From positions 1 through 6,638 of the forward strand of contig JAUWDI010000051.1 of the NCBI GenBank assembly GCA_030608865.1: a stretch of DNA of 6,638 bases, written 5' to 3'. Shown in pieces: positions 4,162-6,638 of the stretch. Origin of the DNA: Anaerolineales bacterium (lineage in GTDB: Bacteria > Chloroflexota > Anaerolineae > Anaerolineales > E44-bin32). Position 1 is the first letter of the stretch, and each line of letters starts with the position of its first letter. Under the pieces are notes generated by a model that saw nothing but the letters and a program-made list of their open reading frames with translations, was not told where the DNA came from and searched no databases. Made by a program: the position numbers and the translations under genes.

Positions 4162-6638
4162 TGGATCCTCAATGTCTCGATACGGACAACGCCCTCACCC
4201 AACATCGATGTCAATTGTGCATGGAGGTCCGGGCAATATCCAGTGGTTGAACTGGGGAAATCGACTTGATAGCGACGAGATGCTTCGAATAACAAGAACT
4301 CGAAGCGATCATTTCCTGGATACGATGTGAGCAGACCATGAACCCTGCGCATCCGCAAGGCATCTCTTTGCCGGTCACCAGTTGTCTCCAGGAGCACGGT
4401 GACCATTTTCACTTCCCCATCCAGAAACGTCTCGAGTGGAGCAGGAGAGAAGACAGGCGGTGCTTCCGATAATTCACGATCCTGATTTTGCGGAGCGACT
4501 ACCGTCTCGACGGGGTCAGATTCGTCAACTGAGGCCGCGACAGATGGTCCCTCGAACGTGAGTGCGATCGAGTTGTCCCTGATATCTGCTGCAGGAGGGA
4601 AAGGTGGTGGTGGAAGTTCTTCTTCCTCACCTGAAGTTGATGGCGGCTGCGGAATCTCACTAGAATCCACCGTTGGAACAGGCGCTGGTGGAGGAGGTTG
4701 GGCAATTTTGCGATGATCTCCGTTAATGGCTTGTACCTTCGAGAAATCATCGGTGATCTGGTCAGCGAGGATCTTCACCGCGCCTCGCTCACGGTCAATG
4801 TTCCCTACTGCGACGACAATATCTTCTTCGCTCAGCCACGTAGAGATTTTCTTCCAGACCCGACTGAATACAACCAGCTCAATAGTCCCCTGTAAATCCT
4901 CCAGCGTCACAAAACCCATCGCCTTCCCGGTGCGAGTCTGGTATGGCCTAATATTACAAACTTCGCCAGCGACGCAAACCTGCTGCCCCTGGTTAGTCTC
5001 CTCCAATTCGGAGCTAAAGTGAGTGGTAATTTGTGTGAGTTCCGACAAATAAGGCGTCAGGGGATGATCCGAGATGTAGATCCCTAATAATTCCTTCTCC
5101 CAACTCAGGAGACGGCGCTGAGGGATATCAGAGGTCACGGGAGGTAAGTCCAGGGTGTCGCTCACACCGGTCTTCTGGCCAAAGAAGGACATCTGGCCAG
5201 CCTCAGCTGCCCGGAAATGATTGGCGGATAACGCCATGATTCGGTCCATGAAATCCATCATGGCGATACGCGGCGCGAGGCTATCGAGAGCGCCAACGCG
5301 AATAAGACTCTCCATCGCCCGTTTGCCAACCTTGCGTAGATCAACCCGGCGGGCGAATTCCTCCAGGGTGTTGAATACCCCTTCTTCCTCTCGGGCTTCA
5401 AGAATAGTTTCGATCGCTCCCTGACCGACATTCTTCGCTGCACCAAGTCCGAAACGGATTCCCTCTTTTCCGTCCCCACGATCCTCAGGGGAGAAATCAT
5501 AACCGCTCGAATTCACATCAGGCGGCAGAATTTCTAACTCCATCCGGCGACAATCAGCGATGTAGAGCGCCACTTTATCCGTATCCTGCTTGACGACGGA
5601 CAGCAAAGCTGTCATATATTCAAGCGGGTACTGCGTCTTGAGATAGGCTGTCTGAACTGCGATGACCCCGTAATCGGCGGCGTGCGCTTTATTGAAGCCA
5701 TAACGGGCAAAGTTTTCCCAATCGTCAAAAACATCGGTGGCAGTTTTCTGATCGACATCGTTGTCGACGGAGCCCTGAATAAATTTTTTCCTGTGTGTTT
5801 TCAACGACTTCGCCTTCTTCTTTGCGATCGCCTTGCGAAGGTCATCAGCCTCAGATGCCGTGTACCCTGCCATCTCCATAGCCGCAAACATGATCTGCTC
5901 TTGATATACAGGGATCCCATACGTCTCTTCGAAGATCGACTTAAGTGTTGGATGAGGGTAGGCAACCTGTTCCTGTCCATGCATGCGGCGAATATAGGTT
6001 GGGATGAACTCCATCGGTCCTGGCCGGTAGAGTGCCACCATGGCAATCACATTGGCTAACTCACGCGGCTTCATCTGCATCAGATAGCGCCGCATACCCA
6101 CACCTTCAACTTGAAAAACGCCCAGGACATCGCCCCGCCCCATGAGCTCAAAGGTTTCAGGGTCATCCACAGGGATTGTATTTATGTCCAATGCAACCCC
6201 ATGGCGAAGGTTAATCAGCTCACAGGCACGCGCCATCACCGTAAGTGTTGAAAGGCCAAGGAAATCAACTTTAAGCAACCCTAAGGAGTCCAGTATCTGC
6301 ATTTCGAATTGAGTCACCGCGCCGATTGGGTTATCCTCTTGGTTCCCACCCGTACAACGATGGAGGGGAATGTACTCGGTGATCGGTTTATCGGTGATGA
6401 CCACTCCAGCGGCATGTGTTCCCGCATGTCGGACTACGCCCTCTAATTGCGCCGCCGTATCAATTAGTTCCTTCAAGTAGGGCGTCTCGGCATAAATATC
6501 CTTTAACGCCTGAACCTGATCGAGTGCCTCCAGAATTGTGATCGGTTTTCCAGGGATATTCGGGATCAACTTCGTTACACGGTCTACTTCCGGCAGCGGG
6601 ATATCCGTCACCCTTCCAACGTCCCGTATTGCAGCGCG
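4158..6638 (-). CDS. dnaE: DNA polymerase III subunit alpha, 5'-partial
   Basis: This is the catalytic subunit of the replicative DNA polymerase. The final 826 residues are present. The frame is open through the window edge (RAAIRDVGRV precedes the GTG at 6611), so that GTG is not the start. The PHP domain and the first two catalytic aspartates lie outside the window. In order, the visible part holds HAGTHAAGVVI; the third catalytic Asp in KVDFLGLSTLT (residue 125 of the visible part; codon 6266-6264); YRPGPMEFIP; FNKAHAADYGVIAVQTAYLK; the helix-hairpin-helix region (about 390-450); the beta-clamp motif QMSFF (5195-5181); an OB fold (about 549-625); a Pro/Glu-rich linker (about 645-744); and an extra C-terminal domain (about 745-826) with TTGDRQRDALRMRRVHGLL and TTGYCPDLHAQL. 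The linker and tail are absent from E. coli DnaE and recall Chloroflexota enzymes. It overlaps pfkA by four bases. Confidence 0.97.
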   Translation of the reverse strand, partial: RAAIRDVGRVTDIPLPEVDRVTKLIPNIPGKPITILEALDQVQALKDIYAETPYLKELIDTAAQLEGVVRHAGTHAAGVVITDKPITEYIPLHRCTGGNQEDNPIGAVTQFEMQILDSLGLLKVDFLGLSTLTVMARACELINLRHGVALDINTIPVDDPETFELMGRGDVLGVFQVEGVGMRRYLMQMKPRELANVIAMVALYRPGPMEFIPTYIRRMHGQEQVAYPHPTLKSIFEETYGIPVYQEQIMFAAMEMAGYTASEADDLRKAIAKKKAKSLKTHRKKFIQGSVDNDVDQKTATDVFDDWENFARYGFNKAHAADYGVIAVQTAYLKTQYPLEYMTALLSVVKQDTDKVALYIADCRRMELEILPPDVNSSGYDFSPEDRGDGKEGIRFGLGAAKNVGQGAIETILEAREEEGVFNTLEEFARRVDLRKVGKRAMESLIRVGALDSLAPRIAMMDFMDRIMALSANHFRAAEAGQMSFFGQKTGVSDTLDLPPVTSDIPQRRLLSWEKELLGIYISDHPLTPYLSELTQITTHFSSELEETNQGQQVCVAGEVCNIRPYQTRTGKAMGFVTLEDLQGTIELVVFSRVWKKISTWLSEEDIVVAVGNIDRERGAVKILADQITDDFSKVQAINGDHRKIAQPPPPAPVPTVDSSEIPQPPSTSGEEEELPPPPFPPAADIRDNSIALTFEGPSVAASVDESDPVETVVAPQNQDRELSEAPPVFSPAPLETFLDGEVKMVTVLLETTGDRQRDALRMRRVHGLLTSYPGNDRFEFLLFEASRRYQVDFPSSTTGYCPDLHAQLTSMLGEGVVRIETLRIQ
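4167..4170 (-). promoter_or_regulatory. Shine-Dalgarno for pfkA inside the dnaE 3' end
   Basis: GAGG on the minus strand, five bases before the pfkA ATG at 4161. It supports reinitiation at the ATGA overlap and fixes the pfkA start. Confidence 0.7.

Noticed and set aside
6609..6611. GTG as the start of dnaE
   Set aside because: The frame continues to the window edge with conserved DnaE sequence (AAIRDVGRV), and the PHP domain and two catalytic Asp residues must lie further upstream.

Overview
The window looks like an ordinary bacterial chromosome segment of roughly 53% GC. No mobile element, CRISPR array, rRNA or tRNA was seen. The best guess for the host is a Chloroflexota member, possibly Anaerolineae-like. 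This rests on the DnaE, which has a long Pro/Glu-rich linker followed by an extra C-terminal domain, and on the style of the PfkA and mutase sequences. It is recalled family resemblance, not a search result.

Layout. (1) Positions 1-1590, plus strand: the 3' 530 codons of a B12-dependent acyl-CoA mutase large subunit of the methylmalonyl-CoA mutase family. Its two substrate-specificity positions are Phe and Gln, the isobutyryl-CoA mutase pattern. A strong hairpin terminator follows at 1614-1646. (2) Positions 1687-1962, minus strand: an unrecognised 91-residue protein with a TTG start and a good Shine-Dalgarno, running toward the mutase and sharing its terminator. (3) Positions 2069-2998, plus strand: a complete radical SAM protein of the PflX/PflA-like type (COG1313). 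It is probably read from an extended -10 promoter placed so that the mRNA would be leaderless. (4) Positions 2999-3189: a convergent intergenic region with two hairpins and a possible 28-residue ORF on the minus strand. (5) Positions 3190-6638, minus strand: the 3' two thirds of dnaE (replicative DNA polymerase III alpha) overlapping a complete pfkA (6-phosphofructokinase) by the 4-base ATGA junction, followed by the possible small ORF and a hairpin terminator.

How the genes work together. Only dnaE-pfkA (plus perhaps the 28-codon ORF) forms a convincing operon. It joins the replicative polymerase to a key glycolytic enzyme, an association known in looser form from Firmicutes. The mutase, the 91-residue protein and the radical SAM protein appear to be separate transcription units with no evident shared pathway. 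I do not see a new multi-gene system here. The points most worth checking are the mutase's probable substrate, the small ORF after pfkA, the unusual PfkA catalytic loop and the leaderless promoter.
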